Below are positions 26,985-36,732 of a DNA stretch of 64,000 bases, in pieces. Under the pieces are notes generated by a model that was given only the letters and a program-made list of their open reading frames with translations, was not told the DNA's origin and ran no database searches. Position 1 is the stretch's first letter, and each line of letters begins with the position of its first letter. The DNA is from Haemophilus_D parainfluenzae_AD (GTDB taxonomy: Bacteria > Pseudomonadota > Gammaproteobacteria > Enterobacterales > Pasteurellaceae): the NCBI RefSeq assembly GCF_001679325.1, contig NZ_LZMX01000003.1. One strand, 5' to 3'. The translations under genes and the position numbers were made by a program.

Positions 26985-27779
26985 ATGAAATCAGTTTATT
27001 TATCAAAAATTCGTGAACAGAATCCATTGATTCATAATATTACCAATATTGTTGCAGCAAATTTTAGTGCCAACGGTTTACTCGCTTTGGGTGCTTCACC
27101 ATTGATGTCTGCTAATATTGAAGAAATGGTTGAACTACCAAAAATCAGCCAAGCATTAGTCATCAATATCGGTACAGTCATTGGTCAAGAGCGAGATGCC
27201 ATGTTACTAGCAGGTAAAACAGCTAATTCAATAGGCACTCCTGTCGTGCTTGACCCAGTTGGAGTGGGCGCCACTCGTTACCGACAAGAAACTGTCCGTC
27301 AGTTATTGGCGGAAGTGAAATTTGCCTTAATTCGAGGTAACGCCGGTGAACTTGCAGCGATTGCAGGTGAAGACTGGCAAGCGAAAGGCGTGGATGCAGG
27401 ACAAGGTGAAACAAATCTACAAGAAGTTGCTCAACGTGTTGCACAACGCTATGACTGTACAGTGTTGATTAGTGGAGAAGTCGATATTATCAGTGATGGA
27501 CAACAAACGGCCACAGTCCATAATGGAACTCCGCTATTTCCAAAAGTCACCGCATCGGGTTGTTTATTAAGTGCAGTATGCGCAGCATTTTTAGCCGTTG
27601 ATGAAGGAAAACACTTTTCAGCAACAATCGAAGCCTGTGCAGCTTACACCGTTGCAGGGGAGATTGCGGCTAAAAACTTAACCATCCAAGTTGGTCAGTT
27701 CCAAATTCGCTTACTTGATGAATTGGCTACCTTGACACCTGATCTAATAGAACAAAATGCGGAGGTGAAATATGTCTAA
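26985..27779 (+). CDS. thiM: Hydroxyethylthiazole kinase
   Basis: 264 residues, normal length. Phosphorylates 4-methyl-5-hydroxyethylthiazole in thiamin salvage. Conserved opening NPLIHNITNIVAANFSANG (about 13-31), VLDPVGVGAT (about 87-96), and the anion-hole segment TASGCLLSA (about 189-197) with the catalytic Cys. Overlaps thiD by eight bases. Confidence 0.96.
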   Translation: MKSVYLSKIREQNPLIHNITNIVAANFSANGLLALGASPLMSANIEEMVELPKISQALVINIGTVIGQERDAMLLAGKTANSIGTPVVLDPVGVGATRYRQETVRQLLAEVKFALIRGNAGELAAIAGEDWQAKGVDAGQGETNLQEVAQRVAQRYDCTVLISGEVDIISDGQQTATVHNGTPLFPKVTASGCLLSAVCAAFLAVDEGKHFSATIEACAAYTVAGEIAAKNLTIQVGQFQIRLLDELATLTPDLIEQNAEVKYV

Positions 27780-28581
27780 CATCGCACAAGCGTTGACTAT
27801 TGCTGGTTCTGACAGTGGCGGTGGTGCTGGAATTCAAGCAGATCTTAAAACCTTTCAAATGCAAGGCGTATTTGGCACTTCAGTGATTACTGCGGTTACT
27901 GCACAAAACACACTTGGCGTATTTGATATTCACCCTGTTCCACTGAAAACAATTCAAGCGCAACTGGAAGCGGTAAAAAATGACTTTCAGATTGCAAGTA
28001 CCAAAATTGGTATGCTTGGTACAGCAGATATTATTGAATGTGTTGCTGATTTTTTAAGTCATCGCCCATTTGGCACATTAGTAGTTGATCCCGTGATGAT
28101 TGCGAAAGGTGGGGCGCCTTTATTGCAACAACAAGCAGTTTTCGCATTAATCAAACATTTATTACCACTAGCCGATGTGATTACACCTAATATTCTCGAA
28201 GCAGAAGCGTTAACAGGCCTCAAAATTTCTGATACAGCCAGCATTCAACAAGCCGCGTTAGACTTGCAAAAACAAGGTGCAAAGAATGTGATTATTAAAG
28301 GAGGACATTCGCTCAATTCACAAAGTCCGCAATGCCAAGATTGGATTCTTTTACAAAATGGTGAACATTTTATTTTAGAAAGCCCGCGTTTTGATACACG
28401 ACATACTCATGGCACAGGTTGTACTTTTTCAGCCTGCTTAACGGCAGAATTAGCCAAAGGTGCACCATTAAAAAGTGCGGTGAAAACCGCTAAAGATTTT
28501 ATCACTGCAGCTATATCTCACCCATTGAATATTGGTCATGGACATGGACCAACAAATCATTGGGCTTACAGTCGTATTTAA
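27772..28581 (+). CDS. thiD: Hydroxymethylpyrimidine/phosphomethylpyrimidine kinase
   Basis: 269 residues. Ribokinase-like; performs both phosphorylations of HMP to HMP-PP. AGSDSGGGAGIQADLKTF (about 11-28) binds HMP; GTGCTFSAC (about 214-222) is the catalytic anion hole. Ribosome-binding site GGAGG lies within the thiM end. A USS core is at 28473-28481. Confidence 0.97.
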   Translation: MSNIAQALTIAGSDSGGGAGIQADLKTFQMQGVFGTSVITAVTAQNTLGVFDIHPVPLKTIQAQLEAVKNDFQIASTKIGMLGTADIIECVADFLSHRPFGTLVVDPVMIAKGGAPLLQQQAVFALIKHLLPLADVITPNILEAEALTGLKISDTASIQQAALDLQKQGAKNVIIKGGHSLNSQSPQCQDWILLQNGEHFILESPRFDTRHTHGTGCTFSACLTAELAKGAPLKSAVKTAKDFITAAISHPLNIGHGHGPTNHWAYSRI

Positions 28582-28591
28582 GGATTGAAAG

Positions 28592-29272
28592 ATGAAAAAT
28601 ATTCGGGAAATTTTACTGCTCTATTTTGTAGCAGGCACACAAGATTGCCGACATTTAGGTGATAATCCAGCAGATAACTTGCTTTCTGTTCTTAAACAAG
28701 CTTTAGATGGTGGTATTACCTGTTTTCAATTTCGCGATAAAGGTAAATTCTCACTCGAAAATTCGCCAGATGAACAGCGCTCCTTAGCCATTAAGTGTCG
28801 AGACTTATGCCGTCAATATAATGTGCCATTTATTGTGGATGACAATGTCGATTTGGCATTAGAAATTGAAGCGGATGGAGTTCATGTTGGGCAAAGTGAT
28901 ACTCCTGTAACAATAGTTAGAGCAAGGGCTCATAAACCATTGATTATTGGTTGGTCTGTTAACCGTTTAGATGAAGCAAAAATTGGAGAAGAATTATCTG
29001 AAATTGATTATTTCGGTATTGGTCCAATTTTTCCGACTCAGTCAAAAGAGAATCCTAAACCAACTCTTGGAATGACGTTCATTCAAACCTTGAGGGAAGC
29101 AGGAATCACCAAACCTCTTGTGGCGATTGGTGGCGTAAAACGAGAACATGTAAAAACCTTACGGAAATACGGAGCTGATGGTGTTGCAGTTATCACGGCT
29201 ATAACTCAAACGAATGATATAAAAGTAGCAACTCAAGCCCTAAAGGAAGAAAGTAATGCAAGCAACCAATAA
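28592..29272 (+). CDS. thiE: Thiamin-phosphate synthase
   Basis: 226 residues. TIM-barrel enzyme condensing HMP-PP and thiazole phosphate to thiamin phosphate. Family features: FQFRDKG (about 46-52), VPFIVDDNVDLALEIEADGVHVGQ (two parts: IVDD about 77-80, DGVHVGQ about 92-98), FGIGPIFPTQSK (about 147-158), IGGV (about 184-187). It completes the salvage route. The 3' end overlaps the start of the broken MFS gene by 17 bases. Confidence 0.96.
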   Translation: MKNIREILLLYFVAGTQDCRHLGDNPADNLLSVLKQALDGGITCFQFRDKGKFSLENSPDEQRSLAIKCRDLCRQYNVPFIVDDNVDLALEIEADGVHVGQSDTPVTIVRARAHKPLIIGWSVNRLDEAKIGEELSEIDYFGIGPIFPTQSKENPKPTLGMTFIQTLREAGITKPLVAIGGVKREHVKTLRKYGADGVAVITAITQTNDIKVATQALKEESNASNQ

Positions 29273-30238
29273 TCCAAATAGCTTAAAACAAGTAGCAATG
29301 GCAACAATGATAGGCACGGCGATTGAATATTTTGATAACTACATTTACGCAATGGCTGCCGTATTGATTTTCAATCATCAATTTTTCCGCAACTAGGTGC
29401 ACCACTCGGGTTATTACTTGCCAACGGTGTCTTTTTATTGATCACTAATATTCTCGGACAAACAACAGTGATAGACTGGGCATGGCGAATTCCATTTCTT
29501 TTTTCTTGTGTATTAGTCGCGGTTGGGGTGTTTGTGCGATTAAAACTTACTGAAGCACCAATATTTCTCGCTGTACTTGATGAATCTAAATCGAAAACTT
29601 TACCGATGATGGAGGTAATGGTTAATCATTTCAAACCATTTTTCTTAGGTATATTAATCTGCATATCAGGCTACGTGCTCTTTTATATTATGATCGCTTT
29701 CAGCCAAATTTATGCAAAATCTGCCCCAATCATATCGGAAGCTGGCTATGTAATGGGATTAGGTTTTTCGCCACAAATTTTTACTGCTTTATTAATGTTT
29801 AGCTCCGTTTCACTCGCCATTACCATTACAATCTCGGGTAAATATATAGATAAAGTTGGACGAAGAATTTGGTTAATTTGGACGACTGTTGGCGTTGCTC
29901 TTTTTGGCTTAGCCTTACCGTATTTTCTAAAAAATGGAACAACTGTGAGCTTGTTTTGGTTCTTAATCACTGGAATGGGATTAATTGGTATGGGTTATGG
30001 ACCACTTTCAAGTTTCTTACCAGAATTATTTCCTACACACGTTCGTTACACCGGATCATCCTTAACCTACAATATTGCAGGCTTATTTGGTGCCAGTGTA
30101 GCAGCAATTATTGCATTACCATTGAATGCTAATTATGGCTTAAAAGGTGTTGGAATTTACTTAACCTTAAATGCTATATTGAGTTTAATTGGGTTATGGT
30201 TTATTGAGGAAACAAGAGATAGGCAACTGCTCTAGATG
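29256..30238 (+). pseudogene. MFS transporter of the thiamin operon, broken by an internal deletion and frameshift
   Basis: The ATG at 29256 (within thiE) opens a frame with an MFS-like N-terminus (MIGTAIEYFDNYIYAMAAVL) that stops at 29394-29396 after 46 codons. From about 29384 another frame runs FPQLGAPLGLLLANG and then to about 30235, with late MFS helices and the GKYIDKVGRR loop. The junction lies in a T run at about 29381-29387. The sum is about 325 residues against about 440 in the family, so about 110 residues (helices 2-4) are missing. From memory an intact homologue ends this operon in H. influenzae (HI_0418). Probably non-functional. Confidence 0.88.
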
Positions 30239-30289
30239 AATTTATCAAACTTAAAATTTCACTAACGTGGAAAATATTTTGGGTAAAAG

Positions 30290-30328
30290 AATGCCTTTCA
30301 CAAATTTAGATCGGAAAGGCATTTAAAA
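30290..30328. terminator. Hairpin between the thiamin operon and mrcA (convergent)
   Basis: AATGCCTTTC (30290-30299) and GAAAGGCATT (30314-30323) form a 10-bp stem followed by TAAAATT. Lies between convergent transcription units. Confidence 0.65.
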
Positions 30329-30359
30329 TTAACTATACTTTTTAGTATTTAAACCAGCA

Positions 30360-32972
30360 CTAGAATAATTCTTCTGGTTGCGTTGCAGGAATTGCATCTT
30401 TGGTTTTTCCAGTTCCGCCATTTAAACGTTGTTGTAACTCTGGTGGAACATAATATCCACGCTCTTGCATTTCCGCAATATAAGTACGTTTAGGTTCGGT
30501 ACCAACGATGAAGTATTCTTTACGCCCACCACCTTCAGACAGTAAACCAGAGTTACTATCAATGGTTTTTTCCATAATGTTTGGTGGAAGTGCAAGTTGA
30601 CGTTCAGGTATATCAGAAAGTGCGGCTTTCATATAAGCCACCCAAGCAGGCATTGCTGTTTTTGCACCCGCTTCCCCTTTACCTAATACGCGTTTGTTAT
30701 CATCGAAGCCGACATAGGTAGTGGTGACTAAGTCTGCACCAAAACCTGCATACCAAGCAACTTTCGCACTATTGGTGGTACCGGTTTTACCGCCAATATC
30801 GCTGCGCTTAATACTTTGAGCAATACGCCAGCTAGTACCTTTCCAACCAAGACCTTGTTCACCATAAATTGCAGTATTTAATGCACTACGAATTAAGAAG
30901 GCTAATTCTCCACTAATAACGCGAGGCGCATATTCCTGCTTTGCGGTACCGTCTTTCGCATCAGCCATCAAATCAACAGCTCCATCATTTAATGTTGATG
31001 TTTGAACTTCTGGTAAATCTGGTACATTTTCTGGTTGCTGATCACCTTCTTCTGTATCTGTATTGTTATTACCTTGTGCTGATTTTAGGTTATCTGGATT
31101 AGCTACTTCTGCAACATCTTTGAAACCATCGATTTTATCCTTTGTTTCACCATAAATTACTGGAATGTCATTGCAGGTGATACAAGCAATTTTCGGGTTC
31201 GCAATAAATAAATCTTTACCGGTATTGTCTTGAATTTTTTCGATAAGATAAGGATCAATTAAGAAACCACCATTATCAAATACTGCATAAGCACGAGCCA
31301 TTTCAAGCGGTGTAAAAGAGGCAGCACCTAATGCAAGCGCCTCACTGGCAAAATATTGATCGCGTTTGAATCCAAAACGTTGTAAGAAATCAGCAGTAAA
31401 ATCAATGCCGGCAGTTTGTAATGCTCTGATCGCAATCATGTTTTTAGATTGACCTAAACCTACACGTAAACGCATTGGGCCGTCATAACGATCAGGTGAG
31501 TTTTTCGGTTGCCACAGAGGTTGTCCTGGTTTTTGAATAGAGATAGGACTATCTTGCAATACGCTTGAAAGCGTTAAACCTTTTTCTAATGCAGCGGCAT
31601 AGATAAATGGTTTAATCGAAGAACCCACTTGCACTAAAGATTGCGTTGCACGGTTAAATTTACTTTGTTCGTAACTGAACCCTCCCACCATGGCTTCAAT
31701 GGCTCCATTATCAGAGTTTAATGAAACTAATGCAGAGTTAGCCGCTGGAATTTGACCTAAAATCCATTCACCGTTATCACGTTTGCGAATCCAAATTTGT
31801 TCGCCTACTTTAACTGGTGATTTACCAGCCCAACGCATTGCGTTAGAAGAAAGCGTCATCGTTTCATTATTCGCTAAGAGCAATTCTGCCCCATTTTTAC
31901 CCAATGCGGTTACTGCTGCTGGAATGAATGGTTCTGAATCAGGTAATTTTTTCAAGAAAGCAACAATGCGTTCATTATCCCATGGGGCTTCACCTTTTTT
32001 CCAAAGTGGTGCACCGCCACGCCAGCCATGACGCATATCATAATCGATCAAGTTATTACGGACGGCTTTTTGTGCTTCCGCTTGATCTTTTGAAAGCACT
32101 GTCGTGAAGACTTTATAGCCTTTGGTATAAGCCTCTTCCTCACCAAAACGTTTCACCATTTCTTGACGGACCATTTCAGTCACGTAGTCTGCACGGAATT
32201 CAAATTTGGCTCCATGATAACTTGCGACGATTGGCTCTTTAATGGCTGCATCATATTCTGCTTTGGTAATTTTGTTTTCATCCAACATTCGACTTAACAC
32301 CACATTACGGCGTTCTTCGGCACGTTTTGGAGAATAAAGGGGATTCATTGTAGAAGGTGCTTTAGGTAAGCCTGCAATGATTGCCATTTCAGAAAGCGTT
32401 AATTCATCTAAGTTTTTACCAAAGTAGGTTTGTGCAGCAGCTGCAACGCCATAAGAACGATACCCTAAGAAAATTTTATTCAAATAAAGTTCTAAGATTT
32501 CTTGTTTGCTTAAGGCATTTTCAATTTCAATGGCTAATACCGCTTCGCGGGCTTTACGAATAATGGTTTTTTCTGGGGTTAAGAAGAAGTTGCGTGCAAG
32601 TTGTTGCGTAATGGTACTTGCTCCTTGAGAGGCGCCACCATTGTTGACGGCAACAAAAATCGCACGGGCAATACCAATAGGGTCTAAACCGTGATGTTCA
32701 TAAAAACGGCTATCTTCTGTCGCTAAGAAGGCATCTTGCAGACGCTGAGGCACATTTTCTAATTTCACAGGAATACGGCGTTGTTCACCGACTTCACCGA
32801 TTAATTTGCCATCAGCCGTATAAATTTGCATCGGTTGTTGCAATTCAACGGTTTTTAGGCTTTCTACCGATGGTAAGGAGGATTTTAAGTGAAAATACAG
32901 TACACCACCGGCGACTAACCCCAGTATACATATCGTAAATAGGGTACTTAATATTAATTTTGCGATCCGCAT
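30360..32972 (-). CDS. mrcA: Penicillin-binding protein 1A, bifunctional
   Basis: 870 residues. N-terminal cytoplasmic/transmembrane segment (about 7-28), a glycosyltransferase GT51 domain (EDSRFYEHHGLDPIGIARA about 86-104, with catalytic Glu), a linker with OB-like domain, and a transpeptidase domain with SSIKPF (Ser-x-x-Lys, about 451-456), SKN (about 510-512) and KTGT (about 738-741). It polymerises and cross-links peptidoglycan. An acidic insert (about 635-680) separates transpeptidase motifs. Divergent from comA-F, as remembered for H. influenzae. Confidence 0.97.
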   Translation of the reverse strand: MRIAKLILSTLFTICILGLVAGGVLYFHLKSSLPSVESLKTVELQQPMQIYTADGKLIGEVGEQRRIPVKLENVPQRLQDAFLATEDSRFYEHHGLDPIGIARAIFVAVNNGGASQGASTITQQLARNFFLTPEKTIIRKAREAVLAIEIENALSKQEILELYLNKIFLGYRSYGVAAAAQTYFGKNLDELTLSEMAIIAGLPKAPSTMNPLYSPKRAEERRNVVLSRMLDENKITKAEYDAAIKEPIVASYHGAKFEFRADYVTEMVRQEMVKRFGEEEAYTKGYKVFTTVLSKDQAEAQKAVRNNLIDYDMRHGWRGGAPLWKKGEAPWDNERIVAFLKKLPDSEPFIPAAVTALGKNGAELLLANNETMTLSSNAMRWAGKSPVKVGEQIWIRKRDNGEWILGQIPAANSALVSLNSDNGAIEAMVGGFSYEQSKFNRATQSLVQVGSSIKPFIYAAALEKGLTLSSVLQDSPISIQKPGQPLWQPKNSPDRYDGPMRLRVGLGQSKNMIAIRALQTAGIDFTADFLQRFGFKRDQYFASEALALGAASFTPLEMARAYAVFDNGGFLIDPYLIEKIQDNTGKDLFIANPKIACITCNDIPVIYGETKDKIDGFKDVAEVANPDNLKSAQGNNNTDTEEGDQQPENVPDLPEVQTSTLNDGAVDLMADAKDGTAKQEYAPRVISGELAFLIRSALNTAIYGEQGLGWKGTSWRIAQSIKRSDIGGKTGTTNSAKVAWYAGFGADLVTTTYVGFDDNKRVLGKGEAGAKTAMPAWVAYMKAALSDIPERQLALPPNIMEKTIDSNSGLLSEGGGRKEYFIVGTEPKRTYIAEMQERGYYVPPELQQRLNGGTGKTKDAIPATQPEELF

Positions 32973-32976
32973 CGTA
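32961..32976 (+). promoter_or_regulatory. CRP-S (competence, Sxy-dependent) site upstream of comA
   Basis: TGCGATCCGCATCGTA, flanked by TTT and AAAA, matches the CRP-S pattern TGCGA-N6-TCGCA at nine of ten half-site positions. CRP-S sites drive competence operons with CRP and Sxy (TfoX). It is 96 bp before comA and covers the mrcA start codon. Confidence 0.8.
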
Positions 32977-33035
32977 AAATTCTCTCTGGTTTAATGAATA
33001 TTCAAAAAATTAAAATTATGATTTTGGCTGCTAAG

Positions 33036-33041
33036 TATAAA
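33036..33041 (+). promoter_or_regulatory. Candidate -10 box of the comA-F promoter
   Basis: TATAAA, preceded by no clear -35 box, as expected for a CRP-activated promoter. Start would be near 33048, about 79 bp from the centre of the CRP-S site. Confidence 0.4.
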
Positions 33042-33071
33042 AGATTAATCCCCTAAAGAATAGGAAAGAAT

Positions 33072-33920
33072 ATGGAAATTGCTCATAGAAAGCAGCGAAA
33101 ACAACAAATTGGTGTGAGTAAACAACAAGATAACCTCTATTTCGTTTGGCTAGATGCATTCCACAAAGTTCAATCTATTTGCTTAAATGGACAGCAAAAA
33201 GACATTTTTTCCCATTTATTACCTCATTTACCACAAAAAACTAGCCAATGTTGTTTTATCGGAGCCATTTCACCCCATTTAACTTGGTCTAAAACGCTTA
33301 TTTTACCGCAAACTCTCAATGTCCAGGAATGTGAACAACAATGTCGTTTCATTTTGCAAAAAGAATTACCGATTCCTTTGGATGAATTATGGTTTGATTA
33401 TCTTACCACGCCATTAAAACAAGGTTTTCGTTTGGATATCACGGCGATTCGAAAAGAAAGTGCCAATGCAGAATTAGTAAAATATTTGCCGCTAAAATTA
33501 ACCGCACTTGATTTACTGAATCACAGTATTTTACGCGCATTTTATGTCATTTTAGGGCAAGAGCCGATTAACACTTTATTTTTATATCAAGATCAACAAG
33601 GTTGTCTCGCCGTTTGTGAACGCTTACAACAACGACAAGTTTTGCAATCTCAACATGATTTATCTGAACTTTATCAACAATTTATCCAGCGTTTTCCTGA
33701 AAAGATAGAACAGGTTTATGTGTATCAAACGCCAGATATATTGAATTCACGCACGATAGAATCACTGCCTCAGAATTGGCAACGCATCGAAACAGATTTA
33801 CCTTTCATCACTTTAGGTAATGCACTGTGGCAAACCGATTTAAAGCTAGTGGATTTATCCTCAAAAACACCTGCACTTTTGTCTTCAGTTAATCGGGAGA
33901 GTGGTGATGTTAAGCCTTAA
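33072..33920 (+). CDS. comA: Competence protein ComA (PilM-like)
   Basis: 282 residues, soluble, no signal peptide. First gene of the competence operon; PilM-like actin-fold protein linking to the inner-membrane ComB/ComC complex of the DNA-uptake type IV pilus. Weak sequence identity, so the name rests mainly on operon position. TAGGAAAG precedes the ATG. The stop overlaps the comB start by 14 bases. Confidence 0.9.
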   Translation: MEIAHRKQRKQQIGVSKQQDNLYFVWLDAFHKVQSICLNGQQKDIFSHLLPHLPQKTSQCCFIGAISPHLTWSKTLILPQTLNVQECEQQCRFILQKELPIPLDELWFDYLTTPLKQGFRLDITAIRKESANAELVKYLPLKLTALDLLNHSILRAFYVILGQEPINTLFLYQDQQGCLAVCERLQQRQVLQSQHDLSELYQQFIQRFPEKIEQVYVYQTPDILNSRTIESLPQNWQRIETDLPFITLGNALWQTDLKLVDLSSKTPALLSSVNRESGDVKP

Positions 33921-34419
33921 TTTATTGCCTTGGCGCTTAGAACAACATCAAAAGGCCTTTCGGCGCTTTATGTGGCAAGGTTTAATTTGGCTATCTTGTT
34001 CAGTTTTGACTGTCATTGGATTGAACCAACTCAATGAAGAACAAGCGCAAACCCTAAATCAGACAAAAGAAAAACTGACACAAATCACTCATCAAGCTCA
34101 TCAGATGCGTATTCAAGTTCAGCAACTACAAAGTAACTTAAAAGAAATGAATGAGCTGACAGAAATGGATACAGAATATGTGTATCGGATGCTTAACTTA
34201 TTAAGTGAGTTACCATTACAGCTGGGCGAGTTAGATGAATTTACACTTAATGCGAAGCAAGTTGTTCTTTCAGGCATGACAGAAAGCCAACAAGAGTTTG
34301 AAGCAATACATCAATTTCTTAAACATCATTTTACAGAGGTTAATTTGACCAAGTTTCAACCAGTGCAACAACAGTTATTCTTTCAATTTGATATTCAGTT
34401 ATTGGAGTCTGAGCAATGA
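33907..34419 (+). CDS. comB: Competence protein ComB (PilN-like)
   Basis: 170 residues from the ATG at 33907 (two GTG codons lie just upstream in frame). Short cytoplasmic N-terminus with the PilN-like LSLNLLPWR, one membrane segment (about 20-40), then a coiled-coil (about 45-85) and a periplasmic ferredoxin-like domain. It forms the inner-membrane alignment complex with ComC. It ends in a four-base ATGA overlap with comC. Confidence 0.88.
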   Translation: MLSLNLLPWRLEQHQKAFRRFMWQGLIWLSCSVLTVIGLNQLNEEQAQTLNQTKEKLTQITHQAHQMRIQVQQLQSNLKEMNELTEMDTEYVYRMLNLLSELPLQLGELDEFTLNAKQVVLSGMTESQQEFEAIHQFLKHHFTEVNLTKFQPVQQQLFFQFDIQLLESEQ

Positions 34420-34958
34420 AGAATCTTATCGATGAGATTGTTCAAAAAACTGCACAAGGTTGGTTAGGGAAATGGCTTCGATTATCTCAAATGGTGCATG
34501 CTATCTTTTGGTTGAGTGCATTAAGTGCGGTCATCTTTTTACCTGTTTTTCGTTATGTTGAAAATAGCAATGAACGACATCGACTTGACGCAGAATTGAG
34601 TTTGCAACAACAAGAGTGGAAGAAACAGAAAAAGATTTTACAAACTTTAAGGCAAAAGTCAGACAGCCGACAACTTTCTCCAGAATTGGCTAATTCTGTG
34701 TTGCCGATCAATCAGCATGTTCAGGTATTGTTAAATGGGCGACTTCGAGCGTTGGATTTACGTTGGGATTTTTCTCAACATACTTTGTTACATTTGTCAT
34801 TACAAGGCTATTTTGCCGATTTACAGCAATTTTTGACCGCACTTTTAAGGGACATTCCTAAACTTTCGTTAACTCAATTAAACATTGAGAAATTAGATGA
34901 AGAGGAAAATGCTTCTATTACATGTGAGTTAATTTTCCAATTGAATAAGGACAAGTAA
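34416..34958 (+). CDS. comC: Competence protein ComC (PilO-like)
   Basis: 180 residues: a membrane segment (about 26-46), then a periplasmic coiled-coil (about 50-85) and a small domain. Two USS cores (34523-34531, 34836-34844) lie in this 543-bp gene. It overlaps comD by one base (TAATG). Confidence 0.88.
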   Translation: MKNLIDEIVQKTAQGWLGKWLRLSQMVHAIFWLSALSAVIFLPVFRYVENSNERHRLDAELSLQQQEWKKQKKILQTLRQKSDSRQLSPELANSVLPINQHVQVLLNGRLRALDLRWDFSQHTLLHLSLQGYFADLQQFLTALLRDIPKLSLTQLNIEKLDEEENASITCELIFQLNKDK

Positions 34959-35341
34959 TGAAAAAGCTCTTTTTAATCTTGATAGCGACTTTTTCTGTAT
35001 CCGTATTTTCGCAAGATCCTTTTGATCGTAAACAAAGAGAACAAACCGAATATCCAAAAGAGGGGCTCACCCTACCGCCGGTGTCGACTTGCGTATATTC
35101 GGAGCCGAGACTGGCGGAGGAACGCCCATTGGCTCAACTACATATTGTGGGTGTCGTGCAATACGGTAAACAGGCAGAAGTGTTCTTTAATGATGATGGG
35201 CATATTCTTTCTGCTCAAGTGGGGCAGCGGATTGGAAAGGAAGGCTATTTAATCGAAAAAGTAAGTAAAAACAGTGTGGCTTTCCAAGGTTATAAAACAG
35301 GGCAATGTGAACAAACGACCTCAATCATAATGGGATTTTAA
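34958..35341 (+). CDS. comD: Competence protein ComD (PilP-like)
   Basis: 127 residues with a signal peptide (about 1-18, ending before QDPFDRKQ). No lipobox is visible (no Cys at the cleavage site), unlike many PilP lipoproteins. The C-terminal beta domain (about 60-125: LHIVGVVQYGKQAEVFF ... GQRIGKEGYLIEKVSKN) is the PilP-type module that bridges the inner-membrane complex to the secretin. Two Cys (about 45 and 117) may pair. Confidence 0.87.
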   Translation: MKKLFLILIATFSVSVFSQDPFDRKQREQTEYPKEGLTLPPVSTCVYSEPRLAEERPLAQLHIVGVVQYGKQAEVFFNDDGHILSAQVGQRIGKEGYLIEKVSKNSVAFQGYKTGQCEQTTSIIMGF

Positions 35342-35342
35342 A

Positions 35343-36713
35343 ATGGTAAAGCAGAAAATAAAAACAAAGTGCGGTCAGTTTTTAATGTGTTTTTTGATCC
35401 TATGGACGACCTACCCAGCGGCAGAAAATCGCAACTTTTCACTTCGCTTAAAACAGGCACCAATGGTAGCAACTCTCCAGCAACTTGCTCTTGAGCAAAA
35501 TACCAATTTAATGATTGATGATGAGTTAGAAGGAACGCTTTCATTACAGTTAGATAACGTAGATTTTGATCGTTTATTGCGTTCTGTCGCAAAAATCAAA
35601 GGGCTCTCTTTTTATCAAGAAAATGATATTTATTATTTAGGTAAGCCTTCTCAACATGAACAATATTCAGAGAAAATAACAGAACCTATGGCGATTAGCG
35701 GTAGTGAAACACCACTTGTGAGTACAACGGTTAAACTGCATTTTGCTAAGGCTTCTGATGTGATGAAATCTTTAACCACAGGGAGCGGTTCTTTGCTTTC
35801 ACCTAGCGGCACAATTACATTTGATGATCGAAGCAATGTATTACTGATTCAGGATGATGCACGTTCACTCAAAAATATCAAAAAATTAATTGCAGAGCTG
35901 GATAAACCTATTGAGCAAATTGTCATTGAAGCACGTATTGTGACGATTACCGATGAAAGCCTAAAAGAATTAGGTGTGCGTTGGGGCATTTTTAATCCTA
36001 CTGAGGCAGCCCATCGAGTGAGTGGCAGTTTAGATGCGAATGGGTTTAGCAATATCAGTAATAATTTAAATGTAAATTTTGCGACAACGGTCACGCCAGC
36101 TGGCTCATTAGCACTTCAAGTAGCCAAAATTAATGGTCGATTATTAGACCTAGAATTGACCGCACTTGAACGTGAAAATAACGTAGAAATTATAGCGAGT
36201 CCTCGCTTACTCACTACCAACAAAAAAAGCGCAAGCATCAAACAAGGGACAGAAATTCCTTATGTGGTGACGAATGGTAAAAATGACACGCAGTCAGTGG
36301 AGTTTCGTGAAGCCGTGTTAGGATTGGAGGTCACGCCGCATATTTCGAAGGATAATAATATTCTATTGGATTTATTAGTGAGTCAAAATTCCCCGGGAAA
36401 TCGCGTGGCTTACGGGCAAAATGAAGTGGTATCCATTGATAAACAAGAAATTAATACGCAAGTGTTTGCCAAAGATGGGGAAACGATTGTATTGGGTGGT
36501 GTATTTCACGATACGATCACGAAAGGTGTCGATAAAGTACCATTATTGGGCGATATTCCAGGTATTAAGCACTTATTTAGTAAGGAAAGTGAACGTCATC
36601 AAAAGCGAGAGCTTGTGATTTTTGTGACACCTCATATTTTAAAACAAGGTGAAAGAATGGAAATGGCTAAGAAAGAAAAACATTTCAAGCAAATTGAAAA
36701 AGTGAAAAAATAA
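35343..36713 (+). CDS. comE: Competence secretin ComE (PilQ-like)
   Basis: 456 residues; signal peptide at about 14-30 (LMCFLILWTTYPAAA-like, ending before ENRNF). N0/N1 domains (about 30-180) then the secretin core with VEIIASPRLLTTNKKSA (about 281-297) and the signature near VPLLGDIPGIKHLF (about 399-412). Forms the outer-membrane channel of the DNA-uptake pilus. USS cores at 35367 and 36159 lie within the gene. Confidence 0.95.
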   Translation: MVKQKIKTKCGQFLMCFLILWTTYPAAENRNFSLRLKQAPMVATLQQLALEQNTNLMIDDELEGTLSLQLDNVDFDRLLRSVAKIKGLSFYQENDIYYLGKPSQHEQYSEKITEPMAISGSETPLVSTTVKLHFAKASDVMKSLTTGSGSLLSPSGTITFDDRSNVLLIQDDARSLKNIKKLIAELDKPIEQIVIEARIVTITDESLKELGVRWGIFNPTEAAHRVSGSLDANGFSNISNNLNVNFATTVTPAGSLALQVAKINGRLLDLELTALERENNVEIIASPRLLTTNKKSASIKQGTEIPYVVTNGKNDTQSVEFREAVLGLEVTPHISKDNNILLDLLVSQNSPGNRVAYGQNEVVSIDKQEINTQVFAKDGETIVLGGVFHDTITKGVDKVPLLGDIPGIKHLFSKESERHQKRELVIFVTPHILKQGERMEMAKKEKHFKQIEKVKK

Positions 36714-36732
36714 AGTGCGGTCAATTTCTCTT

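Noticed and set aside
36715..36732. GTG start for comF inside a USS core
   Set aside because: The ATG at 36733 fits the remembered ComF N-terminus; the GTG is part of the uptake motif AAGTGCGGT.
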